NCBI RefSeq assembly: GCF_014650175.1
Contig: NZ_BMUL01000006.1
Span: 356,540 to 420,539, forward strand
Length of the DNA stretch: 64,000 nt
Reading direction: 5' to 3'
Origin: Streptomyces termitum
GTDB lineage: Bacteria > Actinomycetota > Actinomycetes > Streptomycetales > Streptomycetaceae
Part shown: positions 26,501 through 33,485 of the stretch, piece after piece
Layout of the letters: every line of letters starts with the position of its first letter
Position numbering within the stretch: position 1 is the stretch's first letter
The notes under the pieces: generated by a model
Databases searched by the model: none
What the model was told of the DNA's origin: nothing
Seen by the model: the letters and a program-made list of their open reading frames with translations, nothing else
Made by a program: the position numbers and the translations under genes

Positions 26501-26700
26501 GGCTCGACGACCTGCTTCTCCACCACGTCGGGCGAGGCGCCCTGGTACGGGGCGATGATCGAGACCATCGGGAGCTCGATCGAGGGGAACAGCTGCTGCT
26601 TCAGCTGGGGTATCGCGATCAGTCCGAAGACGATCGCGATGAGGGAGGTCAGGCCGATCAGGGCCCGTTGCGCGAGGCTGAATCTGGACAGCCAGGACAT
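23578..26700 (-). CDS. RND-superfamily efflux permease (AcrB/HAE1-like)
   Basis: This 1040-residue inner-membrane proton-driven exporter has the duplicated RND architecture. There is an N-terminal helix (FSLAQRALIGLTSLIAIVFGLIAIPQL), a large extracytoplasmic porter domain, TM2-6 with VLALIVLWTRDLSLNVLTLGALTIAIGRVVDDSIVVLENI carrying the proton-relay aspartates, and the equivalent second half. The porter loop QGASPDVVEKQVVEPLE matches the AcrB family. No membrane-fusion protein or outer-membrane channel gene is adjacent. In a monoderm it probably acts alone. It lies downstream of a same-strand two-component system. The substrate is unknown. Confidence 0.92.
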   Translation of the reverse strand: MSWLSRFSLAQRALIGLTSLIAIVFGLIAIPQLKQQLFPSIELPMVSIIAPYQGASPDVVEKQVVEPLENNLKAVDGLKGITSTASEGSAVIMASFDYGDESTKQLVADVQQAVNRARAMLPDTVDPQVVAGSTDDIPTVVLAATSGQDQQALADRLERTVVPALEDIDGVGQVSVDGVQALQVSVTPDAGKLAAAGLNPMTLAQAIQAGGGTMPAGSFTEAGKSRTVQVGGGYTSLRQIQDLRVRAPQGGKAVRLADVAEVKQEESVRTSLTRTNGKPSLAVLATMDKDGSAVAISEAVEKKLPGLREQLGAGAELTVVSDQGPAVAKSISGLTTEGALGLVMAVLVILVFLASIRSTLVTAVSIPLSVVLALIVLWTRDLSLNVLTLGALTIAIGRVVDDSIVVLENIKRHLGYGEDRQSAIVTAVKEVAGAVTSSTLTTVAVFLPIGLVGGMVGELFGSFSLTVTAALLASLLVSLTVVPVLSYWFLRAPKGTSEDPDEARRAAEEKEARSRLQRAYVPVLRFATRRRLTSVAIALVVLVVTFGMAPLMKTNFFDQGEQQVLTVKQKLAPGTGLSASDEAAKKIEKVLAETEGVKDYQVTVGSSGFMAAFGGGTGANQASFQVTLDESASYEKTRAAVEAGLAKLDGIGDTSLAAGAGFGGQDLSVVVKAGDRELLRKASEQVEKAVAELKDVTDVRSDLSQSVPRISVKPNEKAADAGFDATTLGMAVSQAVRGTPAGKATLDDTQRDVLVTSATPATTLDQLKALPLGPVKLGDIATVELVPGPVSMTRIDGARAATVTARPTTDNTGAVGTALQSKIAALDLPEGASASVGGVSEDQNEAFLNLFLAMLAAVAIVFMLLVATFRSLIQPLILLVSVPFAATGALGLLIATGTPMGVPAMIGMLMLIGIVVTNAIVLIDLINQYRAQGYGVVDAVVEGGRHRLRPILMTALATIFALLPMALGITGEGGFIAQPLAVVVIGGLITSTLLTLLLVPTLYAMVELRKERRAAKRAAKRAAKDGTAPVPPRQKEPAGA

Positions 26701-26873
26701 GGGGTCTCTCTTCCGGTGACGTACGCGGCGGCGGGCGGCGGCAGCCAGATCCGAAAGACGCGGCAGAGCATGCCCCCCGGTCCCAACGATCGGCCATCCC
26801 CGGAGCGAATTCCTCGCCCCCCGGTTCCAGTTCGCCGCGGGGCGCGTACCGCGTCTGGAGTACGCCGGTCGGA

Positions 26874-26903
26874 CGGGCCGTCCGCGCCGGGCGCGCGGGC
26901 CCG
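26874..26903 (-). terminator. Hairpin after the NarL-type regulator
   Basis: CGGGCC (26874-26879) and GGCCCG (26898-26903) enclose an inner GCGC-cgg-GCGC pair just after the regulator stop. The rest of the 208-base gap before the RND gene shows nothing convincing. Confidence 0.35.
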
Positions 26904-26908
26904 GCCGC

Positions 26909-27598
26909 TCACTCCCCCCGGGGCCGGACCAGGCCGCTCTCGTACGCGGTGACCACCAGCTGGGCCCGGTCGCGGGCGCCGAGCTTGGCCATGGCGCGGT
27001 TGACGTGCGTCTTCACGGTGAGCGGGCTGACGTCGAGGCGGTCGGCGATCTCGTCGTTGGAGAGGCCGCCGCCGACCAGGACCAGGACCTCGCGCTCGCG
27101 GGCGGTGAGGGCGGCGAGCCGGCCGGCGTCCACCCGTACGCCCGCGCCGGCCGGGTCGGTGGCGGCGCTCTGGGCGAGGAAGCTGGCGATCAGGCCCTTG
27201 GTGGCGGCCGGGGAGAGCAGGGCCTCGCCGGCGTGCGCGATCCGGACGGCGGCGAGCAGCTCCTCGGGCTCGGCGCCCTTGCCGAGGAAGCCGGAGGCGC
27301 CGGCGCGCAGCGACTCGACGACGTACTCGTCGACCTCGAAGGTGGTGAGCATGACGATCCGGACGGCGGCGAGGTCCGGGTCGGCGGTGATGGCGCGGGT
27401 GGCGGCGAGGCCGTCGGTGCCGGGCATCCGGATGTCCATGAGGACGACGTCGGGCCGTTCGCTGCGGGCCAGGGCGGCGGCCTGGGCCCCGTCGGCGGCC
27501 TCCCCGACCACCTCCATGTCGGGCTCGGAGTCGACCAGCACCCGGAAGGCGCTGCGCAGCAGTGCCTGGTCGTCGGCGAGCAGTACCCGGATCGTCAT
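26909..27598 (-). CDS. NarL/LiaR-family response regulator
   Basis: This 229-residue regulator has a receiver domain (IRVLLADDQALLR, phospho-aspartate in VLMDIRMPG, TTFEVDEYV, GKGAEPEELL) and a LuxR-type helix-turn-helix (LTAREREVLVLVGGGLSNDEIADRLDVSPLTVKTHVNRAMAKL). Its ATG overlaps the upstream kinase stop by one base (TGATG), so the pair is coupled. The order PspA, PspAA, kinase, regulator, RND pump suggests a cell-envelope stress circuit like LiaRS. Confidence 0.95.
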   Translation of the reverse strand: MTIRVLLADDQALLRSAFRVLVDSEPDMEVVGEAADGAQAAALARSERPDVVLMDIRMPGTDGLAATRAITADPDLAAVRIVMLTTFEVDEYVVESLRAGASGFLGKGAEPEELLAAVRIAHAGEALLSPAATKGLIASFLAQSAATDPAGAGVRVDAGRLAALTAREREVLVLVGGGLSNDEIADRLDVSPLTVKTHVNRAMAKLGARDRAQLVVTAYESGLVRPRGE

Positions 27599-28863
27599 CA
27601 GTCCTCCCCCGGCTCCCGGGCGGTCCCGGGGGCCAGCGGCAGTATCGCCTGCACCCGGAAGCCGCCCCCGTAGCGGGGTGCGGCGGAGAGGACGCCGCCG
27701 AGGGCGGTGACCCGCTCGCGCATGCCGAGCAGGCCGTGGCCGCCGGAGGGCTCGGCGGGCGGGGCGGCGGCCGGGGAGCCGTCGTCGAGGACGGTGACCT
27801 CGACGGTGCGGCCCACCAGGACGACGCTGACCTCGGCGCGGGCGCCCGGCCCGGCGTGCTTGCGGACGTTGGTGAGGGCCTCCTGCACGATCCGGTACGC
27901 CGCCAGGTCCACGGCCGACGGCAGCGGCCGGCCGCCGTCGGCGCGGGCCAGCGAGACCGGCAGGCCGGCCTTGCGGAAGCCGTCGAGGAGTCCGTCGAGG
28001 ACGGCGAGTCCGGAGACGGGTTCGGTGGGGGCCTCCGGGTCGCCGGACTGACGCAGCAGGCCGACGGTGGCGCGGAGCTCGTCGAGGGCGGAGCGGCTGG
28101 CCTCGCGGACGTGCGCGAGGGCCTCCTTGGCCTGGTCGGGGCGGCGGTCCATGACGTGGGCGGCGACGCCGGCCTGGACGTTGACCAGGGCGATGTGGTG
28201 GGCGACGACGTCGTGGAGGTCGCGGGCGATCCGCAGCCGCTCCTCGGCGACCCGGCGGCGGGCCTCCTCCTCGCGGGTCCGCTCGGCCCGCTCGGCGCGC
28301 TCCCGGATGGCGTCGACGAAGGCCCGGCGGCTGCGGACGGCGTCGCCCGCGGCGGCGGCCATGCCGGTCCAGGCGAAGACGCCGAGGTTCTCCTGCGCGT
28401 ACCAGGGGGTGGGGCCGAAGGCCATGGCGGCGGCGGCCAGCGCGGTCATGGTGGCGAGGCCGACCCGCCAGGTGGTGGGGCGGTCGGTGCGGGAGGCGAC
28501 CGTGTAGAGGGCGACGACGGCGCTGACGGTGACCGGCGCGGGCCGGTTCTCGCCGAGCAGCTCGACGAGGCTGAGCGAGCCGGTGACCGCGAGGACCGCG
28601 AACGGCCTGCGGCGGCGCAGCACCAGGGCGAGCGCGGCGGCGGTCATCATCACCGTGCCGAGCGGGGTCGGCGTGCGGTCCCCGAAGGTGGGTCCGGTGA
28701 CGCTGCCGTGCGGGTCGGTGAAGGACGCCGCGATCATCGCGACGAGCACGCCGAGCGCCAGCAGCGCGTCGGAGGCGAGCGGATGCTCCCGGAACCGCCC
28801 GCACAGACGTGCGGCGATCCCGGCGGCGGGCGCGACGGGCGCGGACGGTCCGGTGAGAGTCAC
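27598..28863 (-). CDS. NarL-type (HisKA_3) sensor histidine kinase
   Basis: This kinase of about 421 residues has several N-terminal membrane helices (LLALGVLVAMIAASF, VMMTAAALALVL, AVLAVTGSLSLVELL, TVSAVVALYTVAS, MTALAAAAMAFG). A HisKA_3 domain with the histidine in ARDLHDVVAHHIALVNVQAG and a small HATPase ending GLLGMRERVTALGG follow. The start is uncertain: GTG 28863 is taken here, and TTG 28893 would add ten residues; neither has a clear Shine-Dalgarno. It is coupled to the NarL-type regulator downstream and follows pspAA. Confidence 0.9.
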   Translation of the reverse strand: MTLTGPSAPVAPAAGIAARLCGRFREHPLASDALLALGVLVAMIAASFTDPHGSVTGPTFGDRTPTPLGTVMMTAAALALVLRRRRPFAVLAVTGSLSLVELLGENRPAPVTVSAVVALYTVASRTDRPTTWRVGLATMTALAAAAMAFGPTPWYAQENLGVFAWTGMAAAAGDAVRSRRAFVDAIRERAERAERTREEEARRRVAEERLRIARDLHDVVAHHIALVNVQAGVAAHVMDRRPDQAKEALAHVREASRSALDELRATVGLLRQSGDPEAPTEPVSGLAVLDGLLDGFRKAGLPVSLARADGGRPLPSAVDLAAYRIVQEALTNVRKHAGPGARAEVSVVLVGRTVEVTVLDDGSPAAAPPAEPSGGHGLLGMRERVTALGGVLSAAPRYGGGFRVQAILPLAPGTAREPGED

Positions 28864-28959
28864 CAGGGAACGGTACGCGGCGGGGCGCCGCAACCGGGAG
28901 GGGGCCGCCGGGCGGGGACGGCCGGGGACGCGGACCGCCCCGCTCCGGGGCGGGTCCGG

Positions 28960-29241
28960 TCACTGCCCCGGGATCAGGCCGTCGTCCGAGAGCATGCGGC
29001 GGACCTCCGCCAGGGTGGCGTCGGGGGCGGGCAGGATGAGCTCCGACGGGGCGAGCACGTCGTCCGGGAGCGGTGTCCCGAGGCGGCGGACGGCGTCGAG
29101 GAGGGCGCCGAGCGTGCGGCGGAACCCCTCCTCGTCCCCCGATTCCGTCTCGCCGAGCAGTTCGTCGTCGAGCCGGTCCAGCTCGGCGAGATGGCTGTCG
29201 GCCAGCTCGCGCTGGCCCTCCCCCATGATCCGTACGATCAT
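28960..29241 (-). CDS. PspA-associated protein PspAA
   Basis: This 93-residue acidic soluble protein begins MIVRIMGEGQRELADSHLAELDRLDDELL. That matches the small PspA-associated PspAA family, which packs beside PspA in actinobacteria. It ends in a region with PDATLAEVRRMLSDDGLIPG. It starts 29 bases after pspA on the same strand and is followed by the kinase. It probably modulates PspA or links it to the two-component system. I recognise the family from its opening and position; the biochemical role is not established here. Confidence 0.82.
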   Translation of the reverse strand: MIVRIMGEGQRELADSHLAELDRLDDELLGETESGDEEGFRRTLGALLDAVRRLGTPLPDDVLAPSELILPAPDATLAEVRRMLSDDGLIPGQ

Positions 29242-29270
29242 GACGCGTCCTTGCCGGTCGGCGGGCGCTC

Positions 29271-30068
29271 CTACTGCTTGTCGAAGCGCGGGTGGGACTG
29301 CTGCTGGTTCTGCTGCGGGGCGCCGGCCTGGCCGCCCTCGATGGCCTGCTGCTGGGCGGAGGGCCCGCCCGCCAGCTCGGCCTTCATGCGCTGGAGCTCC
29401 AGCTCGACGTCGGTGCCGCCGGAGAGGCGGTCCAGTTCGGCCTGGATGTCGTCCTTGGCGAGGCCCGACTGGTCGTCGAGCGCGCCGGAGGCGAGGAGCT
29501 CGTCGATGGCGCCGGCCCGGGCCTGGAGCTGGGCGGTCTTGTCCTCGGCCCGCTGGATGGCGAGGCCGACGTCGCTCATCTCCTCGGAGATGCCCGAGAA
29601 GGACTCGGCGATCCGGGTCTGCGCCTGGGCCGCCGTGTAGGTCGCCTTGATGGTCTCCTTCCGGGTGCGGAAGGCGTCCACCTTGGCCTGGAGCCGCTGC
29701 GCGGCGAGGGTCAGCTTCTCCTCCTCGCCCTGGAGGGTCTGGTGCTGCACCTCCAGGTCGCTGACCTGCTGCTGGAGCGCGGCGCGGCGGGAGAGGGCCT
29801 CGCGGGCGAGGTCCTCGCGGCCGAGCGCCAGCGCCTTGCGGCCCTGGTCCTCCAGCTTGGCCGACTGGCCCTGGAGCTGGTTGAGCTGGAGCTCCAGCCG
29901 CTTGCGGGAGGTCGCGACGTCGGCGACGCCCCGGCGGACCTTCTGCAGCAGCTCCAGCTGCTTCTGATAGGAGTAGTCGAGGGTCTCGCGCGGGTCCTCG
30001 GCCCGGTCAAGGGCCTTGTTCGCCTTCGCGCGGAAGATCATCCCCATACGCTTCATGACACCGCTCAT
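29271..30068 (-). CDS. pspA: PspA/IM30-family membrane-stress protein
   Basis: This 265-residue ESCRT-III-like protein assembles on membranes to preserve integrity under stress. It is almost wholly coiled coil: MKRMGMIFRAKANKALDRAEDPRETLDYSYQKQLELLQKVR at the N-terminus, then long heptads (residues 30-215). A Gln/Pro-rich tail ends QQNQQQSHPRFDKQ. The ATG at 30068 gives the usual MSGVMKRMG opening; a longer frame lacks family resemblance. A TAGGGT -10-like hexamer lies about 55 bases upstream on the minus strand. Confidence 0.93.
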   Translation of the reverse strand: MSGVMKRMGMIFRAKANKALDRAEDPRETLDYSYQKQLELLQKVRRGVADVATSRKRLELQLNQLQGQSAKLEDQGRKALALGREDLAREALSRRAALQQQVSDLEVQHQTLQGEEEKLTLAAQRLQAKVDAFRTRKETIKATYTAAQAQTRIAESFSGISEEMSDVGLAIQRAEDKTAQLQARAGAIDELLASGALDDQSGLAKDDIQAELDRLSGGTDVELELQRMKAELAGGPSAQQQAIEGGQAGAPQQNQQQSHPRFDKQ

Positions 30069-30223
30069 GGGCTTCGCGCGCCCCCTTCTGACGGACTCGG
30101 CACCGGCTCTACGCAGGATCCACCCTACGGGCCCTGCTTCCATTACCGCACTGTTCGGAGCAGGATGCGCTCCTCCCCAAGGACGACTGGTGCCGGTGAT
30201 CCCTCCCGCCGAAGGAGTAGGGC

Positions 30224-30238
30224 GGTCTCCGGGAGACC
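30224..30238. promoter_or_regulatory. Short palindrome in the pspA/DUF3043 gap
   Basis: GGTCTCC-G-GGAGACC is a perfect 15-bp palindrome in the 305-base divergent intergenic region, about 155 bases from pspA and 135 from the DUF3043 gene. It may be an operator; nothing links it to a known regulator. Confidence 0.3.
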
Positions 30239-30373
30239 CCCCGCCACCGTCGGCGCGGCCCCCTTCCGGCCCCGCGCGTCCTCGTGTGCGTACCGGCTAC
30301 GACGCCGGCTGTGAGCGGATCGTTCCCTCCCGGACTGGGGTTCCATGCCTGCCACCCCGTACGCTTGGGTTTT

Positions 30374-30976
30374 GTGTTCCGTAGCCGTTCGAAGGATGAG
30401 AAGGCCCCCACCGAGAAGGTGACGGCGGACCTCTCCAAGCAGCCCCGCGACCCCGAGGCCCCCAAGGGCCGCCCGACCCCGAAGCGGAGTGAGGCCCAGT
30501 CACAGCGCCGCCGAGCGCAGACCGTCCCGCTCGACCGCAAGGAGGCCGCCAAGCGCCAGCGTGAGGCGCGGCGGGCCGACCTGACCCGTCAGCGCGAGGC
30601 GCTGAACAGCGGCGACGAGCGTTATCTCCCGGCCCGCGACAAGGGTCCGGTGCGCCGATTCGTGCGCGATTTCGTCGACTCGCGCTTCACCATCGCCGAG
30701 TTCTTCCTGCCGATGGCCGTGGTCATCCTGGTGCTCTCGCTGTTCGGCAACACGAACCGCGGGCTCCAGAACATCTCGCTGCTGCTCTGGCTCGGCGTGA
30801 TCGTGATGATCATCATCGACTCGATCGGCATCTGGATCCGGCTGCGCAAGCAGCTGGCCGTCCGCTTCCCGAACGAGCCGAAGCGCGGCGCCATCGCCTA
30901 CGGCCTGATGCGCACGCTCCAGATGCGCCGCCTGCGGCTGCCGAAGCCGCTGGTCAAGCGCGGAGAGCGACCCTGA
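30374..30976 (+). CDS. DUF3043 membrane protein
   Basis: This is a 200-residue actinobacterial protein. The N-terminal 95 residues are highly charged (Arg/Lys/Glu-rich, AQSQRRRAQTVPLDRKEAAKRQREARRADL). Two transmembrane helices follow (FFLPMAVVILVLSLFG and LLLWLGVIVMIIIDSIGIWI), then a basic C-terminus (RRLRLPKPLVKRGERP). No Shine-Dalgarno is visible before the GTG. A TACGCT hexamer (30360-30365) sits just upstream, so the mRNA may be leaderless. Function unknown. Confidence 0.88.
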   Translation: MFRSRSKDEKAPTEKVTADLSKQPRDPEAPKGRPTPKRSEAQSQRRRAQTVPLDRKEAAKRQREARRADLTRQREALNSGDERYLPARDKGPVRRFVRDFVDSRFTIAEFFLPMAVVILVLSLFGNTNRGLQNISLLLWLGVIVMIIIDSIGIWIRLRKQLAVRFPNEPKRGAIAYGLMRTLQMRRLRLPKPLVKRGERP

Positions 30977-31041
30977 CCGGGGACGGCTCGGCCTCCGGCG
31001 CGCACGCCTTCGGTGCGGACGCCGCCGGGACGGGCGGCCCC

Positions 31042-31818
31042 GTGCTGCCCGCCGTCGCCCACTGGCCCACCGGTCACGGCGGGCTCCGGGACACCATCCG
31101 GCAGGAGATCGTCGCGCGTCAGCTCGACGAGCGGATCACCGGCCGCTACCCGGTGGGCCAGCGGCTGCGGATCCTCGACGCGGGGATGGGCGCCGGTACG
31201 CAGGCGCTGCGCCTCGCCCGGGCCGGGCACACGGTGACCGGCCTGGAGGCCGATCCCGAGCTGCTGAAGACGGCCCGGGAGTCGCTGTCGACGGAGCCCG
31301 CCGGGATCCGCGAGCGGGTCCGGCTGATCGAGGGCGACGGCCGCGAGACCGGCGTCCACTTCCTGCCGGGCAGCTTCGACGTGGTGCTGTGCCACGGGGT
31401 GCTGATGTACGCCGACGAGCCGGACGCGCTGCTGGCGGGGCTGGCCCGGATGCTGGCCCCCGGCGGCCTGCTCTCCCTGGTCGTGCGGAACGCGGACGCC
31501 CTCGCCATGCGGCCGGGGCTCGCCGGGGACTGGACGGGCGCGCTGGCCGGCTTCGAGTCGGACGTCTACCAGGACGACGACGGGGTGAAGGTGCGGGCCG
31601 ACCGGCTGGAGTCGCTGACGGCGACGCTGGCCGGGATCGCCGCGCCGCTGGACGCCTGGTACGGGGTGCGGGTCTTCACCGACGGCGTCCCGGCGGAGGC
31701 GGGGCTGCCCGCCGCCGAGGAGCTGGAGCGGCTGCTGGCCGCCGAGGAGCGGGCGGGCCGGACGGATCCGTACCGGCGGGTGGCGGCGCTGCTGCACCTG
31801 TGCGGCGTGCGGGGCTGA
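31042..31818 (+). CDS. Class I SAM-dependent methyltransferase
   Basis: This is a 258-residue Rossmann-fold methyltransferase. Motif I reads ILDAGMGAGTQALRLA, the acidic end of strand 2 is TGLEADPELL, DGRETG is motif II, and FDVVLCHGVLMYADEPDALLAGLARMLAPGGLLSL is the motif III/IV region. This pattern resembles the CmoM/SmtA group. GTG 31042 is the first conventional start, but the frame stays open and family-like back to about 30973, so a CTG start or longer N-terminus is possible. The substrate is unknown. Confidence 0.85.
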   Translation: MLPAVAHWPTGHGGLRDTIRQEIVARQLDERITGRYPVGQRLRILDAGMGAGTQALRLARAGHTVTGLEADPELLKTARESLSTEPAGIRERVRLIEGDGRETGVHFLPGSFDVVLCHGVLMYADEPDALLAGLARMLAPGGLLSLVVRNADALAMRPGLAGDWTGALAGFESDVYQDDDGVKVRADRLESLTATLAGIAAPLDAWYGVRVFTDGVPAEAGLPAAEELERLLAAEERAGRTDPYRRVAALLHLCGVRG

Positions 31819-31845
31819 ATCCGGAAGAGGGAACGAGCACGGCGG

Positions 31846-31878
31846 GAGGCCGGTGCGCCGGTGCGGCGCGCCGGCCTC
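31846..31878 (+). terminator. Methyltransferase gene terminator
   Basis: GAGGCCGG-t-GCGCCG-gtg-CGGCGC-g-CCGGCCTC forms a long nested hairpin 27 bases after the methyltransferase stop. Confidence 0.8.
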
Positions 31879-32017
31879 TTCGCGTGGCACCTGCTCCCGG
31901 CCCGTACCCCTGCCCCGTCCGCCGTCCGGCACACCCGCCTGCGGGCGGCCGGGGCCGTACGCCTGATCGGCGGTGCCCACCGGGACGGACACAGGGGGCG
32001 GAACGGATACTCCGGAC

Positions 32018-33115
32018 ATGGACGTCTCCCGTACCCCGGACCCGGACGGCTCTCCCGTCCGCTCCCGCGCCCGGCGCCTCGCCCTGCCCCTCGCCGCCGG
32101 GGTCTGCGCCGCCGCGCTGACCGCCGGCTGCTCCGACGGCTCCGGCACCGCCGCGCCCGAGCGGTCCACCCAGGCCGCCCCGGCCCGCGCCGCCAACGAC
32201 CTCCAGGACGACTACCAGGCCGTCATCAAGAACGTCCTGCCGTCCGTGGTGCAGATCGACGCCGCGGAGGGCCTCGGCTCCGGCGTCGTCTACGACGGGC
32301 AGGGGCACATCGTCACCAACGCGCACGTGGTCGGCCAGGAGAAGACCTTCAAGGTCACCGCCGCCACCGGCGGGCAGGCCGTCGCCGCCCGGCTGGTCGC
32401 CGCCTACCCCGAGCAGGACCTCGCGGTGCTTAAGCTGGACTCGGTGCCCGGCGGGCTGAGGCCGGCCGTGTTCGGCGACTCGTCGGCGGTCGCGATGGGG
32501 CAGATCGTGCTGGCCATGGGCTCCCCGCTGGGGCTCTCCGGCAGCGTCACCCAGGGCATCGTCTCCGCCACCGGCCGCACCGTCAGCGAGGGCCGGACCG
32601 GCGGCGGCACCGGCGCCACCATCGGGAACATGGTGCAGACCTCGGCCGCCATCAACCCCGGCAACAGCGGCGGCGCCCTCGTCGACCTCGACAGCAAGGT
32701 CATCGGCATCCCGACGCTGGCCGCCACCGACCCGCAGCTGGGCGGCGGCTCCGCGCCGGGCATCGGCTTCGCGATCCCCGCCTCGATGGTGCGGACCGTC
32801 GCCGACCAGATCATCAAGGACGGCAAGGTCACCGACTCGGGCAGGGCCGCCCTCGACATCACCGGCCGCACCGTCCTGGACGACTCCTACGAGCCGGCCG
32901 GGGTCGCGGTGGTGGAGGTCGAGGCGGGCGGCGCGGCGGCCGGCGCGGGGCTGCGGGCCGGCGACGTCATCACCCGGCTCGGGGACGACGACATCACCAC
33001 CATCACCTCGCTCGCCGAGTCCCTGGCGGCCCGGAAGCCGGGCGACCAGGTGCCCCTGACGTACACCCGGGGCACCCAGAGCCACCAGGTGCGGGTGACG
33101 CTCGGCGAGATGTGA
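32018..33115 (+). CDS. HtrA/DegP-like serine protease lipoprotein with PDZ domain
   Basis: This 365-residue exported protease has a signal peptide ending in lipobox LTAGC (lipid Cys38). The trypsin-like triad is complete: His103 in TNAHVVG, Asp134 in EQDLAVLKL and Ser217 in NPGNSGGALVD. A C-terminal PDZ domain (about 275-360; GVAVVEVEAGGAAAGAGLRAGDVITRLG) should bind exposed C-termini. It probably handles misfolded or surface proteins. The ATG at 32018 is chosen over an ATG 45 bases upstream because the latter only adds a Gly/Thr-rich stretch before the signal. Confidence 0.94.
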   Translation: MDVSRTPDPDGSPVRSRARRLALPLAAGVCAAALTAGCSDGSGTAAPERSTQAAPARAANDLQDDYQAVIKNVLPSVVQIDAAEGLGSGVVYDGQGHIVTNAHVVGQEKTFKVTAATGGQAVAARLVAAYPEQDLAVLKLDSVPGGLRPAVFGDSSAVAMGQIVLAMGSPLGLSGSVTQGIVSATGRTVSEGRTGGGTGATIGNMVQTSAAINPGNSGGALVDLDSKVIGIPTLAATDPQLGGGSAPGIGFAIPASMVRTVADQIIKDGKVTDSGRAALDITGRTVLDDSYEPAGVAVVEVEAGGAAAGAGLRAGDVITRLGDDDITTITSLAESLAARKPGDQVPLTYTRGTQSHQVRVTLGEM

Positions 33116-33131
33116 CCGGCCGGGCACGGCA

Positions 33132-33163
33132 GAGGGGGCGGGACCCGGCGGCCCCGCCCCCTC
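33132..33163. terminator. Terminator between convergent genes
   Basis: GAGGGGGCGGG (33132-33142) and CCCGCCCCCTC (33153-33163) form an 11-bp stem with a 10-base loop between the protease gene and the small convergent gene. Confidence 0.75.
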
Positions 33164-33178
33164 CCGCGCGGCGCCCGG

Positions 33179-33394
33179 TCAGGCCTCCGCGCCCTCCGCG
33201 TCCAGCGACATCGGGCCGTAGATCTTCGTCCCGTCCTCGGAGAGCACCACCTGGTCGGCGCCGCCCGCGAGGAGGTCGCGCCAGTGCTCGCCCAGCCAGC
33301 TCTCGGCGTCTCCCTGGGTGGGGAACTCCTCCGGGGTCACCACCGGTACGACCTCCGTGCCGTCGGCCTTCTCGAACCGCCACGTCCACGCCAT
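33179..33394 (-). CDS. Small conserved hypothetical protein
   Basis: This is a 71-residue soluble acidic protein: MAWTWRFEKADGTEV, then PEEFPTQGDAESWLGEHWRDLLAGGADQVVLSEDG and a terminal GPMSLDAEGAEA. GGAGGCGGAC precedes the ATG closely. I recall near-identical small proteins in many Streptomyces. The pattern suggests a compact alpha/beta fold; no function is known to me. Confidence 0.75.
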   Translation of the reverse strand: MAWTWRFEKADGTEVVPVVTPEEFPTQGDAESWLGEHWRDLLAGGADQVVLSEDGTKIYGPMSLDAEGAEA

Positions 33395-33485
33395 GTCCGC
33401 CTCCTGGGGCTCACGGGATGATCGGTTTCCTGCCCGCAGCGTAGCCGGGCGCGCACCCCGCGCGGGGGCGCGGGAGGATCAGGAC

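Noticed and set aside
23863..26952. Plus-strand open frame antisense to the RND permease
   Set aside because: It reads as Asp/Gly/Arg repeats mirroring the RND codons and has no domain.
33395..33485. Possible cobalamin riboswitch before the cobU fusion
   Set aside because: The gap is only 91 bases and lacks a B12 box or the long aptamer architecture.
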